Of a stretch of 64,000 nucleotides of DNA, positions 17,969 to 25,830 are shown piece by piece; position 1 is the first letter of the stretch, and the number at the start of each line of letters is the position of its first letter. Origin of the DNA: Paenilisteria riparia FSL S10-1204 (GTDB lineage Bacteria; Bacillota; Bacilli; Lactobacillales; Listeriaceae); contig NZ_AODL01000004.1 of NCBI RefSeq assembly GCF_000525995.1, forward strand, positions 124,001-188,000, written 5' to 3'. Both the position numbers and the translations under genes were made by a program. A model generated the notes under the pieces. The model was not told where the DNA came from. It saw only the letters and a program-made list of their open reading frames with translations, and made no database searches.

Positions 17969-19067
17969 ATGAATAAAAAACGCATATTTTTTCTAATTAC
18001 TATCCTGGGTCTTTTATTTCTTTCCTATGGTTGCGAAAGTGAGAAAGCACCGACCAAAAAACAAAACAAACACGCCTGACGCAATTAAAACATCGAACAT
18101 TAAATCAAAAGAATTTCAACGAGTAGTCGGCTGGATCGATGACAATCATGTATTAGTGCAACTAAAGGGAAATAAGAAGATGACATTCGAAAGCCTAGAT
18201 GTCTTTACAAACAAAAGGAAAACTATTTATGAAACAAAAAATGTTATCTCAGAAGTTCTTATTAGTCCAAATCGCGACCGCTTTTTACTTTATTCAGCGG
18301 CAAATAAAAAAGAAGCTTCCCTAGAGGTGATTTCCATGTCTGGCGCGCTAATGTATACAAAAACTATAAAGCCGCAAAATATCGAATTTGGCTGGAACCA
18401 AGATAATCAGGACAAAATGTTCTTAACAACATTTGATACAGATTGGAATTATCAAGTTTTTCAATGGGATATCTTATCTGGTGCTTTGACCAAGTTGAAC
18501 ACAGATGCACCATTTGTAACATGGTACAGTGATAATCTATTTGTTTTTAATCAGAAGATTTCGCCAAAAGATGATAAAGGCGATTTATATTTAGAGGATA
18601 TGCGCAATAAGCAAATGAAAAGCTTGATTGCAGCCAATATTTATCAGTTCGTGGTTTCGGCAAACACATTGTTAACAATGGAACCCGGCGACACGAAGCA
18701 AGAGATGACTTATAATTTTAGGACAATAGGATTTCAGTCTTACTACCGCTATCATGCACCGAGGGTTTATGACGAACTCGGTACTTTCTTTCCGTTTTAT
18801 GATTTAAATGTAGAACAGCAAAATTTCCTTACATTCGAGCCATATGAAAGTAAAAAATTAAAAGATTATGGCGGGGAATTTAAGTTAGTCAGTGTCGATC
18901 CTAAAGCAAAAAAGAAGAAGACTATATTAGAGCTTGTCAGTAACGAACCGATTCTAACTTCTCCGAATGGTAGATATTGTCTGTATGGTTATTTATTTGA
19001 TCAAATTATTGATTTAAAAACTAAAAACATAACTTACCTGATACAGCATCAAGATAAAATGTATTAA
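17969..19067 (+). CDS. Putative lipoprotein with beta-propeller-like repeats (YqgU-like; frameshifted)
   Basis: The gene starts at ATG 17969 behind a GGGGGGAG site and encodes a lipoprotein signal: basic start, hydrophobic core and lipobox LSYGC with the Cys near residue 22. The frame then stops. Removing one A from the A6 run at 18056-18061 joins it to the long frame beginning TPDAIKTSNIKSKEFQ, giving about 365 residues. Repeating short strands (VGWIDDNHVLVQL, LISPNRDRFLLYSA, FVTWYSDNLFVFNQ) suggest a beta-propeller. Position after glcK matches Bacillus yqgU, whose function is unknown. Confidence 0.75.
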
Positions 19068-19100
19068 AACATGCCAAGCATTTTAACCTGGCATGTTTTT
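19066..19100. terminator. Bidirectional terminator between the lipoprotein gene and the ABC permease
   Basis: AAAACATGCCA (19066-19076) pairs with TGGCATGTTTT (from 19089), with a T run on one side and A residues on the other, so it can serve both converging transcripts. Confidence 0.75.
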
Positions 19101-19111
19101 CTTGCATAGAA

Positions 19112-19940
19112 TTAGACAGAGACATCTCTTTTTTGGAAAAAAAATAAAGGATAGAGCCATAAATAAGATGTAATATACGGCAAGAATTCCAATCGCTAGG
19201 CCTGTCGATAGACCACTATTCATTTCCATATTACCCACTCCATTTGAATGCATATTGATATAATATAGAGGTGTCACAAAGATATATTTAAACCAATCAA
19301 ATTTCTCCGCTAACATTAAGGTGATACCACCAGCGATACTATTGATAAATAGCAAAAACAAGCCAATTCCAACCGCCAGCGCTTGACTTCTCAGAAGGGA
19401 AGATACCATAAATGCAATAGACATCGAGAAGATTAACTCCACTAGAAAGAATCCTAGCTGTGTACCTAGCGCATGAATTGCCGTTACCCCATTATTTAAG
19501 ACATCGCCATTCTCTGAATACGTTGGTATTGTGCTACTTACATCTTGTGTCAAGCTTCCAAAAGAGATAAGCACACCACTAATTAGATAGGCTATTAGTA
19601 ATGTAAAAAGAGCAAGCACAATAGCATAAAGCATGACAACAATGTATTTTGACAAGAGGATTTCCCATCTTTTATATGGTCGAATCAATAATAATTTAAT
19701 TGTCCCAAAACTGAATTCTGAAGCAACAACAGAACTGGCAATAACAATAGAGAAGAGTGCGACTAGAAACATGATAATGCCACTAATGGAGAGCATGAAT
19801 TGAACGTTATCAATATCGGGTGAAATAGATTTAAAGATTGTCGCTAGAGCAAGTATAACCATCATAATGATTATTGGATATAGCCAGGTACTGAAGCGAA
19901 GTGATATTTTTCTTGTTTCATTTGCTATTAATGCCATCAT
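19112..19940 (-). CDS. ABC-2 type transporter permease (frameshifted at the very end)
   Basis: This membrane protein has about six hydrophobic segments in the layout of ABC-2 permeases: TM1 near residues 16-36, a long extracytoplasmic stretch between TM3 and TM4 (about 130-155), and a last helix ending at LSFIFF. The uncorrected frame runs on into the terminator with an odd Cys-rich tail (CLCLILCKK). Taking one base from the A8 run at 19137-19144 gives the ending FIFFQKRDVSV and a stop at 19112-19114, the usual form for this family (about 275 residues). It overlaps the ATPase gene by four bases. Substrate is unknown. Confidence 0.85.
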
Positions 19941-20875
19941 TGCATACTACCTCCAGTATGATTCGTTATCTCTAAAAACCGCTCTTCCAATGATTTTGTT
20001 TGTGCTTCCACTGTGAAAATGGAAATATCGGCTAAAGCGAGATTTTTCACTAATTTCGGGATGTCAGAAGGCACAATTTCTATGAAGAAGTGAGCTGTCC
20101 TCTCTTCGGCTAGTATGTAATTGATATTCCAATTAAAAAGTAACTCTTTGGCTTTTTCTAGCGGTTCTAAATGCATATGAAAGGTCTTGACTTGTGGTTC
20201 GCTCGCTACGGTTTCTTGCTTCATATCAGCAATATGAATAAGTTTTCCTTGCTCAATAATAGCAAAACGGTCACATAGAAGCTCCATTTCATTTAACAAG
20301 TGAGACGATACAAGCACACTAACGCCTTGTTTAGCAAGATCTTTCATCTGTAACCGAAACTCTTTCATTCCTTCTGGATCCAACCCATTTGTTGGTTCAT
20401 CAAAAATGAGTAGTCTAGGATCATGAATGAGCGCTTGGGCGACACCTAGTCTTTGGCGCATACCTAACGAATATGTTTTCACCTTGTTATTGATGGCTTT
20501 TTCTAAATGTACAAGTTGCACGATTTCTGTCATTCGCTCATTCGTTATTTTTTTTCGAGACATGGAGGCAAAGGTTTTTAGATTTTGTAGTCCTGTCATA
20601 TATGGATAAAATTCGGGATTTTCAACAATGGCACCAACGTTTTTTATTGCTTCTGTGTGATTTATGTCGATGTCTTGACCGAGAATTTTGATACCACCGT
20701 TTGTTTTGTTGATTAGCTTGACAATGCTACGGATAATGGTTGTTTTTCCGGCTCCATTTGGTCCTAAGAGTCCAAAGATTTCTCCAGCTTCAACGGAGAA
20801 TGAAATATCATTAATAATGGTCTTAGCGCCTACTTTTTTTACTAAATGGCTGATTTCTAGTACTGGTTGTGTCAT
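19937..20875 (-). CDS. ABC transporter ATP-binding protein
   Basis: The 312-residue ATPase has Walker A GPNGAGKTT at 38-46, the signature YSLGMRQRLG, Walker B LLIFDEPTNGLDP and the H-loop SSH. The C-terminal 90 residues are the extension seen in bacitracin/lantibiotic-type (BcrA) exporters. It is coupled by four-base overlaps to aroK upstream and to the ABC-2 permease downstream, forming an exporter pair at the end of the comG train. The substrate cannot be inferred; the homologous pairs often concern peptide antibiotics or membrane stress. Confidence 0.93.
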   Translation of the reverse strand: MTQPVLEISHLVKKVGAKTIINDISFSVEAGEIFGLLGPNGAGKTTIIRSIVKLINKTNGGIKILGQDIDINHTEAIKNVGAIVENPEFYPYMTGLQNLKTFASMSRKKITNERMTEIVQLVHLEKAINNKVKTYSLGMRQRLGVAQALIHDPRLLIFDEPTNGLDPEGMKEFRLQMKDLAKQGVSVLVSSHLLNEMELLCDRFAIIEQGKLIHIADMKQETVASEPQVKTFHMHLEPLEKAKELLFNWNINYILAEERTAHFFIEIVPSDIPKLVKNLALADISIFTVEAQTKSLEERFLEITNHTGGSMQ

Positions 20876-21387
20876 GATTGCTCCTTTCCGCGTTGAAAAT
20901 AATTTTTAATTTTGTCGACGATTTGATGGGGCGTTAAGTTATCTGTTTCAACAATAAGGTGTGCCGTATTTTCGTATAAATGCGTACGTGAATCGAATAT
21001 TGCCTGAATCTCTTGCGGGCTCTTTTCTTGAATAAGAGGGCGTGATGTATCTCCTGAAAGTCTTGTTAAAAATGTTTGCGGATTTGTTTTCAAGTATATT
21101 ACGTGATTCGCATTTTTGAGTGCTGATTGATTGGTCTCGGACAATATAATACCGCCACCGGTTGCTATTACGACATTTTTTTGCAATGCTTGTAGTAGCA
21201 TTTTATGTTCGAGCTCGCGAAACTTAGATTCACCTAATTGAGCAAAAATTGCTGTAATAGGCATTTGTTGTTCTTTTTGTATCTCGTCATCGATGTCTAT
21301 AAAAGGGAGGGCTAAGGTATCCGCCAGTATTTTGCCAACGGTTGATTTGCCAGCCCCCATAAAGCCAGTTAAAACGATTTGATCCAT
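20872..21387 (-). CDS. aroK: Shikimate kinase
   Basis: Shikimate kinase makes shikimate-3-phosphate on the way to chorismate. The 171-residue product has the P-loop GFMGAGKST at 8-16, the shikimate-binding DIDDEI, the FRELE segment and the GGG motif (ATGGGIIL), then SRPLI in the lid. It begins 21 bases after comGG without a terminator between, and its stop overlaps the ABC ATPase start. In Bacillus a shikimate kinase gene likewise lies close to comGG. Confidence 0.93.
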   Translation of the reverse strand: MDQIVLTGFMGAGKSTVGKILADTLALPFIDIDDEIQKEQQMPITAIFAQLGESKFRELEHKMLLQALQKNVVIATGGGIILSETNQSALKNANHVIYLKTNPQTFLTRLSGDTSRPLIQEKSPQEIQAIFDSRTHLYENTAHLIVETDNLTPHQIVDKIKNYFQRGKEQS

Positions 21388-21408
21388 ACAAACCTCCTAA
21401 TCTTATAT

Positions 21409-21771
21409 TTACTTAGTATCAACGAGTAGATTTTTGGTTTTCATATTCCAGCAGATAGTTTGTTTCGATGTGTAACCATTGTTTAATTGAATTGTTATAG
21501 CATAGGTGATACTATCTTCAGAACTTTCTGCCCAATTATACCATAAAATTGCGCTATTGTGCTTCTCTGTGAATGATTTTTGAGAACTTTGTATCTTAGA
21601 AATATTATTTGGAATAGATAGATTTAAAATAGTGGAGGCGAGATAATGATTTTGTAGCTGTTTTTCCATTTGGATTTTTGTCTGGAAGATGCTTGTGGTG
21701 CCAAGCATAGTCGTAATTCCCAGTGCTGTAATGTATAAGCATAAAACGTAAGTAAATCCATTTTGTTTCAA
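21409..21771 (-). CDS. comGG: Competence pseudopilin-like protein ComGG
   Basis: The last gene of the competence pseudopilus operon. The 120-residue product has an N-terminal hydrophobic segment (about 6-27) after a short basic start, KQNGFTYVLCLYITALGITT, resembling but not fully matching the prepilin consensus (no Glu at +5). The rest is poorly conserved, which is usual for ComGG. I assign it mainly by position after comGF and by size. It follows comGF after four bases. Confidence 0.75.
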   Translation of the reverse strand: MKQNGFTYVLCLYITALGITTMLGTTSIFQTKIQMEKQLQNHYLASTILNLSIPNNISKIQSSQKSFTEKHNSAILWYNWAESSEDSITYAITIQLNNGYTSKQTICWNMKTKNLLVDTK

Positions 21772-21775
21772 AAGG

Positions 21776-22237
21776 TTAGCTCCTTTCTTGGCTGATTGAA
21801 AAACGTGCAGTTAATTCCTGATTATCTTCAAAGATGACGGTGTATAAAAGTTGCTGGTCATTTAGTTTTGTCCAGGTACTTCTTTTTATGTTTGTTAGGA
21901 GTGGTTCGTGTCCTCTTTTATCTACGGAGCGCCGCAGCATATTTTGATATTTTTCATAGGTGATTACTTTATCCGATGAAAGAAACGTGATGCTGTTTTC
22001 TGAAACGGTGAGTTGCTTAGACATATTTAATTCTTTGCCTATTTGATTTAGGAACACTTGCCATTCATAATTTTTATTAATGTCTGATGCTTTAAGGATG
22101 GATTGATACGATTGAAAAATAAGTGGAATGAATGATGCGATAATAACGACGATGAGTAGTGAAAATAGGGACTCTAATAAAGTAAAGCCTTGGTTATTTG
22201 ATTGAGAAGCATATATCTTCTTTTGCATAGAGAGCAC
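21776..22237 (-). CDS. comGF: Competence protein ComGF
   Basis: ComGF is a pseudopilus component needed for DNA uptake. The 153-residue product has a prepilin-like start, NNQGFTLLESLFSLLIVVIIASF, followed by a soluble domain with the strands ITFLSSDKVITYEKYQN and LLYTVIFEDNQELTARF typical of ComGF. The likely start is GTG at 22237 behind AAGGAGG, though spacing is about 12 bases; an ATG three codons later is possible. It overlaps the end of comGE by about 44 bases. Confidence 0.85.
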   Translation of the reverse strand: MLSMQKKIYASQSNNQGFTLLESLFSLLIVVIIASFIPLIFQSYQSILKASDINKNYEWQVFLNQIGKELNMSKQLTVSENSITFLSSDKVITYEKYQNMLRRSVDKRGHEPLLTNIKRSTWTKLNDQQLLYTVIFEDNQELTARFSISQERS

Positions 22238-22496
22238 AGACTTTATTCGCCTCCTTGCTATAGGTTATTTGATAGCCATACTTGTTTATTGTTGTTTTAT
22301 AATTTGTAGAAGCTGATGAATCTACATGAAATTTACTTTCTTCGGCTAGAAGCTGATAGGCTATTGTTTTTTGATTTTGTTCATATAGCTGTTGCTTCAT
22401 TTGAATTGTCATGGGAAGAAGAGATAAGACGATAAGCGATAACATGCTGAGTGAGAAAAGTGATTCTAAAAGTGAGAAGCCGTTAGATTTCTTCAA
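22194..22496 (-). CDS. comGE: Competence pseudopilin ComGE
   Basis: ComGE is a minor pseudopilin. I place the start at TTG (plus 22494-22496), eight bases after GGGAGG, giving a 100-residue protein beginning MKKSNGFSLLESLFSLSMLSL, a clear type IV prepilin signal with cleavage after NG and Glu at +5. The frame is open further upstream, but that extension belongs to the comGD end. It overlaps both neighbours, as usual in comG operons. Confidence 0.83.
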   Translation of the reverse strand: MKKSNGFSLLESLFSLSMLSLIVLSLLPMTIQMKQQLYEQNQKTIAYQLLAEESKFHVDSSASTNYKTTINKYGYQITYSKEANKVCALYAKEDICFSIK

Positions 22497-22918
22497 TACG
22501 AAACCTCCCTTTTCCAATTTGAAAGATGAGGGCATATTTTTTTTTTCGATCCCTCTATGACAATGGTTTTAAATTTATTAATGTTACCATATGGGGGAGA
22601 AAAGCGAAAAACCTGCTCGCTTTTCTCTGCAAAATGGAGTGTTTCAGTGAACTTGCTAGATATTTTAGGTTGCATGGAATCTGCGGTGGTCCCGAAATAC
22701 ATTTTTTTTGAACCGTCTAAAGTTAGAACTGTTTCTTGGTTTGTTAAGACTGCAATTGATTGGAGTCGCATAATATCTATCTTCAATTGATCGAGGTTTT
22801 GGCGTTCTGATATTTGAACGATAAGTGAACCTGCGGGAATGAAGCTTATACTGCATATCATCAAGGTAATTGCTAAGACAAGAAGCATTTCTATTAGTGT
22901 AAATCCATTCTGCTTCAC
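22483..22918 (-). CDS. comGD: Competence pseudopilin ComGD (frameshifted near the end)
   Basis: ComGD is a minor pseudopilin. It starts KQNGFTLIEMLLVLAITLMIC, a perfect prepilin signal, and overlaps comGC by four bases. The uncorrected frame ends KKKICPHLSNWKREVSY, unlike the family. A T10 run lies at 22537-22546 (A10 on the coding strand). With nine bases the end becomes YALIFQIGKGRFRIEEI, which fits the final strand of ComGD, with a stop at 22483-22485 and 144 residues. A run of ten is also a site where polymerases slip, so true variation cannot be excluded from one sequence. Confidence 0.85.
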
Positions 22919-23235
22919 GGTGCTTCTGTCACTTTTCCGTTACTATCGATAACAACATCTTTTCCGTTCGGACATTTCTTTTGTTCACCAGATAAATAAC
23001 CACCTGTAAGCAGATCTTGTAGTGTAGGAACTTTATTGTGTTCTAATTGATATGCTTGAGCTTGTCCTTGCACCATGGTTATGAAAGCGTCGCAACCTTT
23101 GTCGTTGATAGATTTACTTTGTTTCACGATATTTGGAATAGTAAGTAGGAGAAGAACACTTACGACTAACAGAACTATTAACATTTCTACGAGGGTAAAA
23201 CCAGATTCATCTTTCCAATTAATTTTTTTAAACAT
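22915..23235 (-). CDS. comGC: Major competence pseudopilin ComGC
   Basis: ComGC is the main subunit of the competence pseudopilus that reaches through the cell wall. The 106-residue product starts MFKKINWKDESGFTLVEM, the prepilin signal cleaved after Gly by ComC, with Glu at +5, followed by a 20-residue helix. Two cysteines (CDAF and KKCPNG) fit the intramolecular disulfide known in ComGC. I chose the ATG at 23235, preceded by AAAGGAG; the frame stays open upstream but that part overlaps comGB. Confidence 0.92.
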   Translation of the reverse strand: MFKKINWKDESGFTLVEMLIVLLVVSVLLLLTIPNIVKQSKSINDKGCDAFITMVQGQAQAYQLEHNKVPTLQDLLTGGYLSGEQKKCPNGKDVVIDSNGKVTEAP

Positions 23236-23257
23236 TGTAATCGCTCCTTTAGTTGAT

Positions 23258-24289
23258 TTAAATCGAGTTGACCATTGAAAACATTGGGAATAGGATGGAC
23301 AGGTAAATAGAAACAATGAGAATGCCAATAACCATGAAAACAGCTGGTTGAATGAAGCTGAATATCTTCTCTATCTTTTCTTCAGATTTCTGATGGCAAA
23401 GCGTATAGTAAAACAATAGTTCTTCTGCTAATTGGCCGTTTTTTTCACCATGTTTAATGATATAAATCATTTCTGATTCGAAGATGGTGAATTGGGTTAA
23501 TGCGTTAGTGAATGCTTTTCCTTCTGAGAATGATTTTCCGATTAACTTACTGATGTATTGGAATAAAGGCGGGGAATCTGGCAATGCGAACACTTTCACC
23601 ATGTCATTGATGGATAATCCGCTTTTTAAAAGATATCCGCATTCTCGTGCGAAAAGCTGTGAGTAATGAAGTCGCATGAATCTTTTTACGACAGGAATTT
23701 GACAGTAAAGGTGTGCGCGCTCATAGGAATTTTTATTTCGCTGTTTTGTCAAGAAGAACATACAGAGTACGAAAGCAAGGCCAAGGAATCCCAGAAAGAT
23801 GAGTGGTAGTTTTTCTAAAATGAAGTACGTAAAGTTTGTTGTCTGATTGTCGCCGTGGCTCAACTGTTGAAATAAAGTATCAAATTTAGGCAATAAGAAA
23901 ATGCGTAAAAGAAAAAATACGATAATGACTGTCATAAATAAAATAAGTGGATATTGAAAAATTTTACGTAATGCTTTTTGTTGCTCAGCTTTACGAGTTA
24001 GATGGTTACCTGTTTCTTGAACTGTCTCATTGAAAAAACCGTGTCGGCTCGCATAGTGTAACTGCGTACATACAAAACTAGGAAATTTAGCTTGTAGCAG
24101 GGCTTCACTGAACGGAGATCCTGTTTGGAGCGCTTGTAGTATTTTGGCATTCCGTTCAGAATCTTTCGGCGTTGTAATGGAAAGAAATGAGATAGCTTCT
24201 TCCATCGTGAAGCCTTTACTTAATAAATCAGCGAGGCGAACTAAAAATTCACCATCTGTACGCCAATTATTGCGGAGAAAAAAATCCAT
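23258..24289 (-). CDS. comGB: Competence pilus assembly membrane protein ComGB
   Basis: ComGB is the GspF/PilC-type platform protein of the competence pilus. The 343-residue product has two repeats of the GspF domain (about 15-135 and 205-325), each with a membrane helix at its end, and a last helix near the C-terminus (VFMVIGILIVSIYLSILFPMF). Typical residues are FLVRLADLLSKG at the start and FARECGYLLKSGLSI at the start of the second repeat. It overlaps comGA by 23 bases; a GGAG site lies in the comGA end. Confidence 0.93.
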   Translation of the reverse strand: MDFFLRNNWRTDGEFLVRLADLLSKGFTMEEAISFLSITTPKDSERNAKILQALQTGSPFSEALLQAKFPSFVCTQLHYASRHGFFNETVQETGNHLTRKAEQQKALRKIFQYPLILFMTVIIVFFLLRIFLLPKFDTLFQQLSHGDNQTTNFTYFILEKLPLIFLGFLGLAFVLCMFFLTKQRNKNSYERAHLYCQIPVVKRFMRLHYSQLFARECGYLLKSGLSINDMVKVFALPDSPPLFQYISKLIGKSFSEGKAFTNALTQFTIFESEMIYIIKHGEKNGQLAEELLFYYTLCHQKSEEKIEKIFSFIQPAVFMVIGILIVSIYLSILFPMFSMVNSI

Positions 24290-25286
24290 ATAAAACTCCT
24301 TTCTTTCGTTGCTCGATAATTGTATTTGATGGTTTTGCTTCCTCCGTGGTCTTGAAAAAGCTATGAATGTGCTCTTTGTCTATAAATTCATACAAAGCAG
24401 TACGTTTTTTGGAGAAATGATTGCATAAAGCATGACAGTAATCGGCGCAGAATGGACAGTAGAGCCTCTCAAGTTGTTGATAGGTAACGCCTAACAAGCA
24501 TTGTCTAATCTCTTCTCGATCGATACCTAGCTCCAGCAAACGCGCCAATACGCCATAAGTACTATCAGCATGTACAGTACTCAGCACCAGATGTCCAGTT
24601 AACGCGCTTCGAATGACCATTTTAGCAGTATGACTGTCCCTTATTTCTCCGACAATTAATATATCAGGATCATTACGCAATGTTGCGCGAATAATATCAG
24701 CATAGTCTAAACCAGCTTTTTCATTCACTTGCACTTGCAAAAAAGTCGATACGGGGCGTTCTACGGGGTCTTCGATAGTAATGATTTGTAATGGCGACCA
24801 TAAGCTTAATGAGTGAGCTAGGCTGTACATGCTTGATGTTTTACCGCTGCCTGTTGAACCAGAAAATAGTAAGAGTCCAGACTTATTTTTGACATGGTAT
24901 AGGATGCTAGAAGATATATGCTTAAAAACTGTACTTTGTTGGAAAGGTTGCATATCATTCTCTGAAAAAACACGAATTACCATACTCTCTATAAAGCGAA
25001 AGTTCGGTATTGTAGCTAATCGTACAGAAACAAGTTGTGATTGGAGTACTGCTTGAAAGGCGCCACTTTGGGGTTTGCGTGTCTCGCTGATATCCATAAA
25101 GCCTCTATATTTCAAGTGAGCGAGCAAACGTTCACCAACATCAAATGGCATCACGGTAAAGTTTTGCAGTTGTCCGTGGATTCGAAAAAGAATACGGTAG
25201 TCATCCTCGACCGGAATAAGGTGGATGTCACTTACTGCGAGGAATAAAGCTTGATCTAGCAAGTTATCAGCTAAGTTTTGAATCAT
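24267..25286 (-). CDS. comGA: Competence pilus assembly ATPase ComGA
   Basis: ComGA is the GspE/PilB-type ATPase driving pseudopilus assembly. The 339-residue protein has Walker A GSTGSGKT at 143-150, the Asp box around IITIEDP, Walker B ILIVGEIRD and the His box LVLSTVHAD. A cysteine pair near residue 275 (CPFCADYC) is the usual zinc-type motif. It is first in the minus-strand comG operon, with AAGGAG before the ATG. A ComK-type AT box lies about 80-90 bases upstream. Confidence 0.95.
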   Translation of the reverse strand: MIQNLADNLLDQALFLAVSDIHLIPVEDDYRILFRIHGQLQNFTVMPFDVGERLLAHLKYRGFMDISETRKPQSGAFQAVLQSQLVSVRLATIPNFRFIESMVIRVFSENDMQPFQQSTVFKHISSSILYHVKNKSGLLLFSGSTGSGKTSSMYSLAHSLSLWSPLQIITIEDPVERPVSTFLQVQVNEKAGLDYADIIRATLRNDPDILIVGEIRDSHTAKMVIRSALTGHLVLSTVHADSTYGVLARLLELGIDREEIRQCLLGVTYQQLERLYCPFCADYCHALCNHFSKKRTALYEFIDKEHIHSFFKTTEEAKPSNTIIEQRKKGVLYGFFSPQ

Positions 25287-25364
25287 ACATTCAACTCCTT
25301 TTTTGTGTCTATGCTAAACGTATTCGACATTAACCATTAGAATTCCTCTTTCACTTAAAAATAC

Positions 25365-25378
25365 AAAATGGGATTTTT
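25365..25378 (-). promoter_or_regulatory. Candidate ComK half-site (AT box) upstream of comGA
   Basis: AAAA-TGGGA-TTTT matches the AAAA-N5-TTTT consensus of a ComK AT box and lies upstream of comGA. ComK sites contain two such boxes; I find no equally good second box at the standard spacing, so this is only a candidate. The remainder of 25287-25560 is AT-rich with no gene. Confidence 0.4.
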
Positions 25379-25581
25379 GAGCTTGAAAAATTCACAAACT
25401 TCTATTTTTGAGCCGAAAAGGGAGTCATTTTTCACAGAAACAATCCCAAAAATTTATTTATATAATTGATGATTTGATAATTTCTTCACATACGTACGAT
25501 TTTTGTTTAATTTGTCGGTAAAGCCTTTCATTCCGAACTAATTATCCGAATGCGGGAATACAAATACTCGAAGTATATTAT

Positions 25582-25611
25582 TTGCCGAACGATAACTTCT
25601 CATGGTAACAT
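25582..25611 (+). promoter_or_regulatory. Possible promoter of the gcv operon
   Basis: TTGCCG (25582-25587), 18 bases, and TAACAT (25606-25611) lie about 45 bases before the riboswitch. Confidence 0.35.
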
Positions 25612-25654
25612 GTAGAAAAGGCAATCATTACATAAAAGAGCGGATGAAAATAGA

Positions 25655-25750
25655 CAGAGAGACTGCATATTTTTGCGGCGCCGACGGGGAAAGCATATGA
25701 ATGTGAAACTCTCAGGCAAAAGGATGTTTATGGGACGCAACTCTGGAGTC
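25655..25750 (+). promoter_or_regulatory. Glycine riboswitch (single aptamer)
   Basis: The conserved glycine-aptamer blocks are present in order: GAGAGACTGCAT, GGCGCCGACGGGG-AAGC, GAAACTCTCAGGCAAAAGGA and GGGACGCAACTCTGGAG. GAGAG and CTCTC form P1/P3-type pairings. Only one aptamer is visible; the tandem second aptamer found before Bacillus gcvT is missing, and the next structure is a terminator. It lies directly upstream of gcvT-gcvPA-gcvPB, where glycine normally turns the operon on. Confidence 0.93.
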
Positions 25751-25776
25751 ATTTCTTCTTTTTGGAGTACGACAGA

Positions 25777-25805
25777 GACTTATTTTAACGAGTAAGTCCT
25801 TTTAG
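25777..25805 (+). terminator. Riboswitch-controlled terminator before gcvT
   Basis: GACTTATT (25777-25784) pairs with AGTAAGTC (25791-25798, one G-U pair) around TTAACG and is followed by CTTTTAG. It sits between the glycine aptamer and gcvT, the place of an expression platform. Confidence 0.6.
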
Positions 25806-25830
25806 TATGTAAAAAAGAGGAGGAGTTTAC

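Noticed and set aside
22537-22546. Programmed frameshifting or phase variation as the general explanation for the broken genes
   Set aside because: The breaks affect unrelated housekeeping genes, include a C6 and a T5 run, lack typical slippery-site stimulators and nearly all have the same direction; technical indels explain them better. Only the A10 of comGD is left open.
25448-25460. Second ComK AT box
   Set aside because: It is imperfect (three of four T) and about 70 bases from the good box, outside the known spacings.
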